DNA from: Treponema sp.
Lineage (GTDB): Bacteria > Spirochaetota > Spirochaetia > Treponematales > Treponemataceae
Direction: 5' to 3'
Assembly: GCA_018384055.1 (NCBI GenBank)
Contig: JAHAZL010000098.1
Span: 1 to 15,993 of the forward strand
DNA: 15,993 bases
The notes under the pieces are model-generated. The model had not been told where the DNA came from. It saw nothing but the letters and a program-made list of their open reading frames with translations, and made no database searches. Below are positions 1 to 7,479 of this stretch, in pieces. Numbering within the stretch: the stretch's first letter is position 1; each line of letters begins with the position of its first letter. Both the position numbers and the translations under genes were made by a program.

Positions 1-215
1 GTACTGTGTAGGGCAATTATCTGTCTGTTAATATTGGTGACAGATACTGTATCATTGTCAACAAGCAAAAGATGACCTATACCACTCCTGGCAAGTGCTT
101 CGGCCACATAACCGCCTACACCGCCCACACCAAAGACTGCAACCTTTGCCGCATATAACTTTTCCATGGAACTGGCACCATAAATTATCTGAGTTCTTGC
201 AAACTGTTCCCTCAT
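1..215 (-). CDS. tcdA: tRNA threonylcarbamoyladenosine dehydratase TcdA (N-terminal part, cut by window edge)
   Basis: The protein begins MREQFARTQIIYG and is cut at the left edge after about 71 residues. The visible part has the E1-like (ThiF/MoeB) ATP-binding loop GVGGVG at residues 29-34, the acidic LLLVDND that ends the second strand (50-55) and the VTNINRQ segment (59-65). The spacing matches TcdA/CsdL, which uses ATP to cyclise t6A37 of ANN-decoding tRNAs to ct6A. The ATG (215-213) overlaps the TGA of the upstream histidine kinase as ATGA, and GAAGG lies just upstream as a ribosome binding site, so translation is probably coupled. It is the last visible gene of the two-component operon. 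Another ThiF-like E1 enzyme cannot be excluded without the C-terminus, but the N-terminus fits TcdA best. Confidence 0.85.
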   Translation of the reverse strand, partial: MREQFARTQIIYGASSMEKLYAAKVAVFGVGGVGGYVAEALARSGIGHLLLVDNDTVSVTNINRQIIALHS

Positions 216-1606
216 CTGCCACCTTCTTTTGCAGGAAATGTTAGGGTAACAGTTGTTCCCTTAATCCCGTCACTGAAAATCTGTACCTGACCACCATGAA
301 TATCCATAATGCTTTTTACAATGGCAAGACCTAAACCAGAACCACCCTTCTCCTTATCCCTGTTGTGGGATTCATCTGCACGATAGAATCTTTCCAGGAC
401 ATGAGGAAGATCTTCCTTCTTTATTCCCGGACCATCATCAATAATACTTAATTCTGTACCCCTTTCTGTCACCTTTTCTTCTATTATAATGTTTACTTTT
501 TCAGGTTTTGCATACTTTACGCTGTTGGATACAATAATTGTCATGGATTCATAGAGCAATTCTGCATCACAAAATATGGATTCTGTACCCATTTTTCCTA
601 CTGTTACCGTTGCATTATTTGCCCAGGCTTCTGTATCTTCCTTCAGACGCTGGGAAAGATCCCTGATGGATATAGATTTCTTTTCAAGCTTTATGGTTCC
701 CCTCTCAAGGCGGGAAATCTGCAGAAGGTTGTCTACTATTGCCTGCATTGTATGAACTTCTGCCGTCAGGCGGCTAATGGATTTTTCTAGCTGGACCGGA
801 TCATCTTTACCCCAGCGCCGAATAAGGTTTGCATGACCTGAAATTACGGCTATAGGAGTTTTAAGTTCATGGGATACATCTGAAGTAAACTGCTTTTCCC
901 TTTCAAAGTCCTGCTTTAGCCTGGCAAAAAGGGTGTTGAAGGTTTCTGCAAGGCGGTCAAATTCATCGCCGCTGCCTGCAACCTCAAAGTGATTTTCACT
1001 TGCGTAGCTCATTTTCTTTGCTGTTTCCGTCATCTTTTTAACAGGACTGATTGTAGATTTGATTATGAAATAGGATGCAAGGAATGAAACCAGAATCAAA
1101 GGCAGGCTGAAGAGGATAATGGCAAAATTCAGTTCCTTAAGGAGACGGGTTGCAAAATCACGGTCCATGTTTACGGAAACCTGGACTACATAGGATTTCC
1201 CTGAAATTTCAAATGTCAGGGTTCTGTATAGTACATTAAGGTCGCCGTCTATAAAGTAATTCTTTTCTATGTAATTGACCGCTTTTTCCTCTGCTTTTGG
1301 AAGGTTCCTTATGAAGGGGTCGTTGGAATATATGGTTCTGTCACCATCTCCCTCATAGATACAGACAGATACAAAGTATGGTATATCCACAAAGTCAGAT
1401 TCTGTCACCATATCTGGCCCCACATTTTTCAATATAGTCTTTACAGATTCTGCAGTATGGGACAGAAAATTGCTCTGCCTTTTTCTGTCGTTTTTCTTTA
1501 TTACAAGTGCAAAAAGAACTACGAAAATGATGATGAGGGCCGCAATGAGGCCAGAAAACACCAGTGACAGGCGCAGGGCCTTTGACCTGAAAAAAGACTT
1601 TTTCAA
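212..1606 (-). CDS. Membrane sensor histidine kinase
   Basis: This 464-residue kinase has a first membrane segment at about 11-36, an extracytoplasmic sensor region at about 38-160 and a second membrane segment at about 161-183. A HAMP linker (about 184-236) follows, then the HisKA dimerisation helix with FTSDVSHELKTP, where H246 is the expected phospho-accepting histidine. The HATPase domain has an N-box around N361, the DxGxG box D390-G392-G394, FYRAD at 407-411 and GGSGLGL at 421-427, so it looks catalytically complete. The start codon is TTG, overlapping the response regulator stop as TTGA, with GGAG 8 nt upstream. The sensor region resembles no family I can name, so the signal is unknown. 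By family it phosphorylates the response regulator encoded immediately upstream. Confidence 0.93.
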   Translation of the reverse strand: MKKSFFRSKALRLSLVFSGLIAALIIIFVVLFALVIKKNDRKRQSNFLSHTAESVKTILKNVGPDMVTESDFVDIPYFVSVCIYEGDGDRTIYSNDPFIRNLPKAEEKAVNYIEKNYFIDGDLNVLYRTLTFEISGKSYVVQVSVNMDRDFATRLLKELNFAIILFSLPLILVSFLASYFIIKSTISPVKKMTETAKKMSYASENHFEVAGSGDEFDRLAETFNTLFARLKQDFEREKQFTSDVSHELKTPIAVISGHANLIRRWGKDDPVQLEKSISRLTAEVHTMQAIVDNLLQISRLERGTIKLEKKSISIRDLSQRLKEDTEAWANNATVTVGKMGTESIFCDAELLYESMTIIVSNSVKYAKPEKVNIIIEEKVTERGTELSIIDDGPGIKKEDLPHVLERFYRADESHNRDKEKGGSGLGLAIVKSIMDIHGGQVQIFSDGIKGTTVTLTFPAKEGGR

Positions 1607-2277
1607 TTCTTCTGCTCCGATCTGATTACATAGCCTGCACCACGAACAGTTGAAATTATTCCTTCTCCAAGCTTGCTTCTTAAATAGCGGACATAAACGT
1701 CAACTGCATTTACATCTATGCTGTGGCCTTCACCCCATACCTGATCGATGATGGAGTCACGGCTAAGAACCACATCAATGTTGGCCAAAAGACACTTGAG
1801 GAGAAGGTATTCAGTCTTTGAAAGCTCAATGAGTTCCCCGCTGTTGGTTACTTCCATGCTTTCTGTATTGAGGATCAAATTTCCGATGGAATAGGTTTTT
1901 CCTTCTGCATTTGACTTGTCGCTTCTGCGGATTACGGCACGCAATCTTGCAAGAAGTTCCTCTATTTCAAAAGGCTTTGCAATGTAATCGTCGGCACCGG
2001 CATCAAGGCCATTTACCTTGTCGTATGTTTCTCCGCGGGCGCTTACCATGATTACAGGAACTGACGAAGTTTTTCTGATTCGTCTAAGCACTTCAAGTCC
2101 GCTGAGTTCCGGAAGCATTACATCAAGAAGAATGACATCAGGGGCAAAGGATTCAAACAATTCCAGGGCTTCCCTTCCGTTGACTGCCCTTTTGATTTCA
2201 AAGCCTTCGTGTTCAAGTTCCAGAGTTTCGAATTCTGCAATTCCGTCATCATCTTCTACTACAAGTATTTTTTCCAT
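1603..2277 (-). CDS. OmpR/PhoB-family response regulator
   Basis: This 224-residue protein has an N-terminal receiver domain with the acidic pocket E8-D9-D10, phospho-acceptor D52 (LLDVMLPE), S79 and K101 in KPF. A winged-helix DNA-binding domain follows (about 126-220) with ELSKTEYLLL and a recognition helix near VNAVDVYVRYLRSKL. All receiver residues needed for phosphorylation are present. The gene starts 2 nt after the TAG of the secreted-protein gene, with GGAAGG about 8 nt before the ATG. Its stop overlaps the kinase TTG. It probably controls its own operon and the divergent gene at 2932 through the TTCTAAT repeats between them, which is an inference. No closer subfamily (CpxR, PhoP and so on) can be assigned by eye. 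Confidence 0.93.
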   Translation of the reverse strand: MEKILVVEDDDGIAEFETLELEHEGFEIKRAVNGREALELFESFAPDVILLDVMLPELSGLEVLRRIRKTSSVPVIMVSARGETYDKVNGLDAGADDYIAKPFEIEELLARLRAVIRRSDKSNAEGKTYSIGNLILNTESMEVTNSGELIELSKTEYLLLKCLLANIDVVLSRDSIIDQVWGEGHSIDVNAVDVYVRYLRSKLGEGIISTVRGAGYVIRSEQKN

Positions 2278-2279
2278 TT

Positions 2280-2738
2280 CTATTGCCTTCCTTTTACTAT
2301 TTCCGTTCCGTCCTGAATGTTTTCGAAAAAGTTTTCTTTCAGAACATCTTCCTTATAGGATTTTATGCCTTCGAATTTCAGCGTATATTTTTCTTCCTCT
2401 GGATTCACGATTGTAATCCTTACGCTTTCACCCTTTCTTCCAAAGTGAAAGAAAACATTAGACCCGCATTTACTGCCGTTGAGCAAAACCGTTTCACCAG
2501 TTACTGTACGGGGATCAATGGGCATCGAAAACCTTACCGTAATTTCCATAAGGGAATTTTCACCGTTGCTGTTATTCTGGACAATAAGAGACCTTACTGT
2601 AAATTCCGTCTGCTCCGTCGTCATCCTCATTCCCCTGTAGGGAACAAAATCTCTTTTTGAATGCCTTTCGTTTTCCTCAGCACTGGCAAATAAAGAGACA
2701 ATGGATATCAATATGACTATTGCTTTTCTTATCTTCAC
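2280..2738 (-). CDS. Small secreted protein with a bacterial Ig-like (SbsA/Big_5-like) fold
   Basis: The 152-residue product starts with a Sec signal peptide (about 1-20, hydrophobic core AIVILISIVSLF, likely cleavage after ASA). Residues about 45-135 look like one beta-sandwich domain. VRFSMPIDPRTVTGETVLLNG resembles the start of Big_5/SbsA-type Ig-like domains, in which a FS-x-P-hD-x-x-TV strand-turn is typical. The start codon is GTG, with no Shine-Dalgarno and a -10-like TATTAT 7 nt upstream. It is the first gene of the operon with the response regulator and kinase, separated from the regulator by only 2 nt. A periplasmic accessory or sensing partner of the kinase is a reasonable inference, but no function is shown by the sequence. 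Confidence 0.7.
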   Translation of the reverse strand: MKIRKAIVILISIVSLFASAEENERHSKRDFVPYRGMRMTTEQTEFTVRSLIVQNNSNGENSLMEITVRFSMPIDPRTVTGETVLLNGSKCGSNVFFHFGRKGESVRITIVNPEEEKYTLKFEGIKSYKEDVLKENFFENIQDGTEIVKGRQ

Positions 2739-2740
2739 AA

Positions 2741-2833
2741 TTCTAATAATAATTTATATTTGAAAATTGTCTATAAGTAGAGAAGCAATTATTGGATTAG
2801 AACTTTCTAATTTATTAAAAATCTTCTTCTAAT
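2741..2833. promoter_or_regulatory. TTCTAAT repeat cluster, candidate response-regulator operators
   Basis: TTCTAAT occurs at 2741-2747, 2805-2811 and 2827-2833, and in the opposite orientation (ATTAGAA) at 2796-2802. The second and fourth copies form a palindrome with 7-bp arms and a 2-bp gap (2796-2811). The two same-strand copies at 2805 and 2827 start 22 bp apart, close to two helical turns, as OmpR-family dimers often prefer. The cluster sits between the two-component operon and the divergent secreted-protein gene. Binding is an inference. Confidence 0.4.
2746..2773 (-). promoter_or_regulatory. Probable promoter of the two-component operon
   Basis: On the minus strand TAGACA (2773-2768), a 16-bp spacer and TATTAT (2751-2746) lie directly before the GTG at 2738, with only 7 nt between. 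The same -35 hexamer, TAGACA, occurs in the tRNA-Val promoter of this window. Initiation at the normal distance would give an mRNA with almost no 5' leader. Confidence 0.5.
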
Positions 2834-2872
2834 GATTTATGCCTTGCCTTGCACTATATTTGTTTTCAGGAA

Positions 2873-2890
2873 GAATGATTGATGTCATTC
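2873..2890. promoter_or_regulatory. Inverted repeat upstream of the 2932 gene
   Basis: GAATGA and TCATTC form perfect 6-bp arms around a 6-bp centre, about 42 bp before the start codon at 2932. The position would suit an operator or promoter-proximal site. It is short and could be chance in AT-rich DNA. Confidence 0.25.
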
Positions 2891-2931
2891 AAAAGCAAAC
2901 ATAATTCTATTTTAGTTTTGGAGTAATACTT

Positions 2932-3423
2932 ATGAAAGTTAACAAAATCAGAACAGCTGCCATCGTAACTGTAATGGCCGTAATCACAACTGCGGGTGTC
3001 TTTGCACAGAAATCAGAAAAGAAATGGTCTGGTCCGGATTTCAGGGGGCACTACAAGCCATTCAACTTTTCAGAAAAGCAGGTAATGGGAACTATCAGCA
3101 GCGTAAATGCAGATGCACAGATCATCGTTCTTACAGATGCTGACGGAAAGTCACGCAAGGTTCACATCAATCCTTTGACAAACATTGTTCGTGTTGAAGC
3201 AAACAGAGCCTTCACAAACACAAAAAAGGGAGAAAAGAAAAACAAGGACGAAAGACCTTTACCTTTCAAGATTGACAAACTTTCCGTTAATGACCTTAAG
3301 GCTGGCCACTGGATTACCGTCCAGATGTTCAACACTGATACGGAAACTATTGAAGGCTGGAACATCAGCGTTCACAACTGGCGCCAGATGCTTCCTGCCA
3401 TTGACACGTCAAATGCAAAATAA
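2932..3423 (+). CDS. Secreted OB-like (DUF5666-like) protein
   Basis: This 163-residue protein has a Sec signal peptide (about 1-25, ending GVFA before QKSEKK). The mature part opens with a charged, aromatic stretch. A small beta-domain follows: QVMGTISSVNADAQIIVLTD, then SRKVHINPLTNIVRV, and later LSVNDLKAGHWITVQMF. This order of a G-x-I strand, a T-x-I strand and a LK-x-G-x-x-x-V turn resembles DUF5666/OB-like domains; the match is by pattern only. GGAG stands 8 nt before the ATG. It is divergent from the two-component operon and shares its intergenic repeats, so it may be a regulated envelope protein. Its stop is immediately followed by the stop of the phosphatase gene on the other strand. 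Confidence 0.65.
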   Translation: MKVNKIRTAAIVTVMAVITTAGVFAQKSEKKWSGPDFRGHYKPFNFSEKQVMGTISSVNADAQIIVLTDADGKSRKVHINPLTNIVRVEANRAFTNTKKGEKKNKDERPLPFKIDKLSVNDLKAGHWITVQMFNTDTETIEGWNISVHNWRQMLPAIDTSNAK

Positions 3424-3870
3424 TTAAAGCGCATTAAGCAAAGCTTCGCAGCCCTCTAAAACATCGTTGTATGTTTCGTCGAAATTGTGTGTATACCAGG
3501 GGTCTGCGATGTCTCGGGGGTGATTTGTGTAGTCAAGGAGCATGTGCACTTTGCCTTCACTGTCGCCCCCCGTTATTTTCAAAATATTTCGGATATTCCA
3601 GCTGTCCATTCCAAGAATCAGGTCAAAATCCTCGTAATCGCTTTTTTTCATCTGGCTTGCACGATGAGGATTCATTGGAATTCCCACCTGATGCATTTTC
3701 CTTACTGTTCCAGGGTGAGGTGGATTTCCTATTTCTTCTGTGCTGGTTGCCTTAGAATCTATGAAGAAATCATTTTCTCTTCCCGATTTCCTTACCAAAT
3801 CCTTCATTACAAATTCCGCCATCGTTGAACGGCAGATGTTTCCGTGGCATATAAATAGAATTCTCGTCAT
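3424..3870 (-). CDS. Low-molecular-weight protein-tyrosine phosphatase
   Basis: The 148-residue product opens with the P-loop ICHGNICRS, in which C8 is the nucleophile and R14 binds phosphate (CX5R). The general-acid loop DPWY is at 123-126, with D123 as the expected acid. Length and layout match the LMW-PTP family, which dephosphorylates phosphotyrosine (and, in ArsC relatives, arsenate) in the cytoplasm. The arsenate-reductase branch normally has an extra cysteine pair near the C-terminus; here only C141 is seen, so a phosphatase is favoured. No partner tyrosine kinase is nearby. There is no clear Shine-Dalgarno. The gene is tail to tail with the secreted OB-like gene and divergent from the GGDEF gene, 48 bp away. 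Confidence 0.9.
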   Translation of the reverse strand: MTRILFICHGNICRSTMAEFVMKDLVRKSGRENDFFIDSKATSTEEIGNPPHPGTVRKMHQVGIPMNPHRASQMKKSDYEDFDLILGMDSWNIRNILKITGGDSEGKVHMLLDYTNHPRDIADPWYTHNFDETYNDVLEGCEALLNAL

Positions 3871-3877
3871 ACATTAT

Positions 3878-3909
3878 TTGTAGCAGAAATTCACTTTTCA
3901 GTATATAAT
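3878..3909 (+). promoter_or_regulatory. Probable promoter of the GGDEF gene
   Basis: A perfect TATAAT (3904-3909, overlapping TATATA at 3902-3907) lies 9 nt before the ATG at 3919. TTGTAG (3878-3883) is a possible -35, 18 bp upstream of TATATA. No Shine-Dalgarno is present. The mRNA would begin within a few bases of the start codon. Confidence 0.5.
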
Positions 3910-3918
3910 TTCAAAATT

Positions 3919-5901
3919 ATGGAAAGTAAGAGATTTGCCCTTTTTATTGATTATATAGAATCAGTCTATTCTCAAAGGCTCATTGAAGGAGCCTCAAGAT
4001 TCTTCAGCAGTAAAGATGTCGAATTCCTTGTTTTTCCATGCGGTGCACTTAATTATCTGGGGAAAAATTTTGGATACCAGCGACTTGCTATTGCTTCCCT
4101 CATAAACAAAAAAAATATTGACGGTGTTATTTTTGTTTGCAGTTCTCAGGAAACAAATTCCACTACAGACCAGATTTATTCCTACTTAAAGTCTTTCATG
4201 AATATTCCCGTTGTTTGTATTGGTCACGACTACAGCGACTATCCCTGTATCGTCAACTCCTGCGATGAAAGCATGATACAACTGGCCGAGCACATCATTA
4301 AAAAACACAAGTGCAAGAATCCAGCCATCTTCGTTCCTAAAACCCCATCCCTTGATATTCTACAGCGCATTAAAACATTCAACCTGACTATAAAAAAATT
4401 CGGCCTGGCAATAGCAAACGATAATATCATCAAATGCGAAAACCTTTCCTACAACAGTGCAATTGACAGCCTTCAGAATTATAAAAAACGGTTTGGTAAA
4501 TTCAGATTTGATTCCCTCGTCTGCATGACAGATACCCTTGCCTTTGCTTCCATCGACTATCTATCTTCATGCAATGTAAAGATTCCAAAGGACATTCTTA
4601 TTACCGGTTTTGACGACGAAGACAATGCAACTTCCTATTCTCCTACATTGACAACCATCAATCAGAATGTCGAAAAGCAATCTTACTACGCTGCAAAGAT
4701 TCTTTACAAAATGGTTTACAAGGGAAAATCTAATACCGATACAATTACTATTCATTCTTCTACAATTTTCAGACAGTCTTGTGGATGCCTTCCTTTGGGT
4801 TCCGACAAAAATCACTACAAGGATTTCAAGGGAAAAGAGCATCTTGACAATAATGCCAACGACGGATTTGTTGAACTTTCACAATGGAACTACAACAAGT
4901 CCAGCATGATAAAAATCATCCAGCTTTATTCAAATCTTGAAAGCGGAATTTTAATCGACGATCTTGCAGAAAGAATTGAAGCTGATTTTATTTACCTCAA
5001 AATTTCAAAGGCTGTAGTAGTTCTTTTTGACAAGCCTGTTGCTACGGATAAATTCGAATACTTCCCTATGCCTTCAAAAGCCCATGTTTTAAGTTCCTTT
5101 GATTCGGAAGGAAACCTTCACTTCAACACTAAGATAAGCAGGTCATCTTTTAATCCAAATGAAAAAATCGTTCCTGATGGACATGTTACAACACTCAATG
5201 AAATGATTGTTTCTTCGGTTTACTGTAACTCAATCCTTTACGGATATTTGATTTTCAAACCAGGGCCTCTTGATCCTGCAGTTTATGGCATTGCTATAAA
5301 AATGCTTTCATCTACCATTGCCAGAGCCAGCTATTCTTATGAAGAACTTAAAAAGAAGCAGCAGCTTGAAATTGAAAACATCAACATCAAACTTGTTTCC
5401 GTTACTGACGAAATGACAGGACTGCTTAACCGACGGGGATTCATTTCTCACGGGAAGGAAACCATTGAAAATTCAATTAGGAACGGAAAAAAAGGTCTTG
5501 TCCTTTTTGGCGACATGGACGGCCTTAAAGTTATCAATGATACTTACGGTCATGCAGCCGGAGATACAGCAATCAAGGCTGAGGCAGAAATCCTAAAGAG
5601 CCTTTTCCGTTCTTCAGACATTATCGGAAGACTAGGCGGCGATGAGTTTGCCATTGTTGCACCTGACATGAATGTTTCTAAATTTCTCGAAATGAAAAAG
5701 GCCCTTGAGGAAAAATGTCAGCTGTACAATGAAAAGTCTGGCGAAAGTTTTTCCCTCTCAATCAGCATGGGATGCGTTGAATATGACTTGGACGACGACA
5801 AGGCAGACATTGAAAAGCTCCTTGCCATTGCCGATGATGAACTCTACAAGGAAAAACAGTTAAAATACCGGAACAGAAGAATTTCTAATCAAGTATTGTA
5901 A
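3919..5901 (+). CDS. Cytoplasmic LacI-like sensor / GGDEF diguanylate cyclase
   Basis: This 660-residue protein has three parts. Residues 1 to about 290 are a LacI/GalR-type periplasmic-binding-like sensor core without the DNA-binding helix-turn-helix, running from RFALFIDYIESVYSQRLIEG to GFDDEDNATSYSPTLTTI and closing with RQSCGC (C288, C290). Residues about 310-480 look GAF-like and end in a charged helix. Residues about 493-658 are a GGDEF domain with TDEMTGLLNRRGF, FGDMDGLKVINDTYGH, the active-site GGDEF at 573-577 and a canonical RxxD inhibitory site (R564-D567). It should therefore make c-di-GMP from GTP with product feedback. There is no signal peptide or membrane segment, so the ligand, perhaps a sugar, should be sensed in the cytoplasm. 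Its end overlaps the convergent ompA end by 17 bp. Confidence 0.92.
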   Translation: MESKRFALFIDYIESVYSQRLIEGASRFFSSKDVEFLVFPCGALNYLGKNFGYQRLAIASLINKKNIDGVIFVCSSQETNSTTDQIYSYLKSFMNIPVVCIGHDYSDYPCIVNSCDESMIQLAEHIIKKHKCKNPAIFVPKTPSLDILQRIKTFNLTIKKFGLAIANDNIIKCENLSYNSAIDSLQNYKKRFGKFRFDSLVCMTDTLAFASIDYLSSCNVKIPKDILITGFDDEDNATSYSPTLTTINQNVEKQSYYAAKILYKMVYKGKSNTDTITIHSSTIFRQSCGCLPLGSDKNHYKDFKGKEHLDNNANDGFVELSQWNYNKSSMIKIIQLYSNLESGILIDDLAERIEADFIYLKISKAVVVLFDKPVATDKFEYFPMPSKAHVLSSFDSEGNLHFNTKISRSSFNPNEKIVPDGHVTTLNEMIVSSVYCNSILYGYLIFKPGPLDPAVYGIAIKMLSSTIARASYSYEELKKKQQLEIENINIKLVSVTDEMTGLLNRRGFISHGKETIENSIRNGKKGLVLFGDMDGLKVINDTYGHAAGDTAIKAEAEILKSLFRSSDIIGRLGGDEFAIVAPDMNVSKFLEMKKALEEKCQLYNEKSGESFSLSISMGCVEYDLDDDKADIEKLLAIADDELYKEKQLKYRNRRISNQVL

Positions 5902-7456
5902 TTTCAACACGACGGTTCTTTGCCTTTCCAGAAGGGGTTGAATTATCCGCAACCGGCTTTGTTCCACCAGATCCCTTGCAAATTATTTTATCTGCACCCA
6001 CTCCTCTTTTTACAAGGGCTTTCTTAATTGAATCTGCTCGTTCAATGGAAAGCTGCATTTCCCCCTTTGGATTTCCCACACTGGCAGTATGACCTTCTAT
6101 CAGAATCATCTGTTCTGGTACCATTTTCAAAAGTTCCGCAATATCATTTAACCTGCCGTCTTCTCCAGACAATAGTTCTGCACTGTCTGCCTTGAACTTA
6201 AGGTTCTGCATGGTAAGGCGAATTCCCTGTGCAGTATTTTCAACTGTCACCTTGCTTTCACCGACTGTACCTGCATCCACAGTTGATTTTATGACTTCCT
6301 TGCTGACTTTCGTTTTAGGTACAGATGAAATCTTGTCTGAATTCTGTCCCCATTCAAAGGCTGAATCTTTTGTGTTTTTTCTACTATCTGTAGATGCAAT
6401 TTTCAAACCCTCATGGGAATTTGTACCGTTGCTAAGTGGATACTTTCCTGAATCTTTTGCAGAATCTGTACCCGCTATTGCAGAAGAATCGCCGTTAAGA
6501 TTCTTGCCAGATCCTGCTGGTTCATTTATAGCTGCCACCTTACCTGCATCCATCCAGTTGGAATCTGTTACCGGATTATCCATTATTTCCTCAAGTTCTT
6601 CCCTGGATACAGATGCTATGCGCTGAAGGGCCGGGAAAAGTTTTTCCTTGTTGTATGCCGGAGGATATTCCGTAAACATGGAAATTGTACCCTTGAAAGC
6701 TACTCTGTTACCATCCGTATACTGGAATTCCTCATCAACTGTATCCCTTACGACCAGGGCATTTCCTGTTCTCTTACTTACAAGGATGTTTGCCTTATGG
6801 CTACCCTGGGCAAATTTCAAATCCCTGTCACCGCCAAAGTCCAGGGTTGCTGCAAGTCCATAGCGAGTTGCCCATTGGGCACCGATTACATAGACTTCTT
6901 CATCGTGAAATATGTCATCACGAAGGTAGGTGTATTCAACATAGATAGGCATCTTTGTTTTTACACCCTTGTTCAAAGGATCCACCACTCTTTCTGCCTT
7001 TGCCTGCCATCTGTCACCATATTTTATGGCTTTTCTTGTAAAGGCAGGAAAACTTCTGAAAGTCGGATATCCATTGTCTTTTATCATGATCAGCTGACCG
7101 TCAGGAGTTATCTTGAAGGTCGAAGGAATTGAATTGTTGATTTCTTCCCCAACGGATGCCCTTGCACGCATTGTTCCTTCTGCAACATAGAAATTTCCGT
7201 CATAATAGCTGTCCCTAGGGTTGCCTCCTTTAGGAACTCCCATAGGACTGATAAAGGAACGGATTTCACGGCTTACAAGTCCAGTATATTTTCCGTTGTC
7301 GTAGCGTCGAAGATCTGTGCGCTCTATATAGATGTAACTACCGCTCCCGTTATATTGAAGGAGTGTTTCCTCTGCATATAGTGGAATGGCAACTAAAGCC
7401 AATATGATTGTCGATAACAATATCAAGAAGATTTTCTGTACTCTATTCATATTCAT
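5885..7456 (-). CDS. OmpA-family envelope protein (treponeme type)
   Basis: The 523-residue product has a Sec signal peptide (about 1-28, cleavage near LYA/EE), a beta-rich N-terminal region (about 30-290) like that of treponemal OmpA-domain proteins, a Ser/Asn/Lys/Asp-rich linker (about 300-400) and a C-terminal OmpA-like domain (about 410-523). The last has ILIEGHTASVG, LSIERADSIKKALVKRGV and AKNRRVEITI. The family normally has GHTD, whose Asp contacts the diaminopimelate of peptidoglycan; here the position is A458, while the NRR arginines (514-515) are kept. Spirochaete peptidoglycan is known to use ornithine in some species, so the change may be meaningful. The gene shares a 23-bp divergent start region with pyrF. 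Chosen start: ATG 7456, 8 nt after TATACT, no Shine-Dalgarno. Confidence 0.88.
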   Translation of the reverse strand: MNMNRVQKIFLILLSTIILALVAIPLYAEETLLQYNGSGSYIYIERTDLRRYDNGKYTGLVSREIRSFISPMGVPKGGNPRDSYYDGNFYVAEGTMRARASVGEEINNSIPSTFKITPDGQLIMIKDNGYPTFRSFPAFTRKAIKYGDRWQAKAERVVDPLNKGVKTKMPIYVEYTYLRDDIFHDEEVYVIGAQWATRYGLAATLDFGGDRDLKFAQGSHKANILVSKRTGNALVVRDTVDEEFQYTDGNRVAFKGTISMFTEYPPAYNKEKLFPALQRIASVSREELEEIMDNPVTDSNWMDAGKVAAINEPAGSGKNLNGDSSAIAGTDSAKDSGKYPLSNGTNSHEGLKIASTDSRKNTKDSAFEWGQNSDKISSVPKTKVSKEVIKSTVDAGTVGESKVTVENTAQGIRLTMQNLKFKADSAELLSGEDGRLNDIAELLKMVPEQMILIEGHTASVGNPKGEMQLSIERADSIKKALVKRGVGADKIICKGSGGTKPVADNSTPSGKAKNRRVEITILD

Positions 7457-7472
7457 ATTATCGGAGTATAAT
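7457..7472. promoter_or_regulatory. Overlapping divergent -10 elements of ompA-family gene and pyrF
   Basis: The near-palindrome ATTATCGGAGTATAAT fills most of the 23 bp between two divergent start codons (7456 leftward, 7480 rightward). Rightward it gives TATAAT (7467-7472), 7 nt before the pyrF ATG. Leftward it gives TATACT (7470-7465), 8 nt before the ompA-family ATG. The -35 regions would lie inside the opposite gene and are weak by eye. Neither gene has a Shine-Dalgarno. Confidence 0.55.
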
Positions 7473-7479
7473 CGCAGCT

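Noticed and set aside
6192..6626. 144-codon open frame opposite the ompA-family gene
   Set aside because: It is the shadow of the low-complexity Ser/Asn/Lys linker, which leaves the opposite strand free of stops.
7408..7479. Upstream start for pyrF giving 24 extra residues
   Set aside because: These codons lie inside the divergent ompA-family gene and upstream of its start, read unlike PyrF, and would require transcription from inside that gene. ATG 7480 fits the family.
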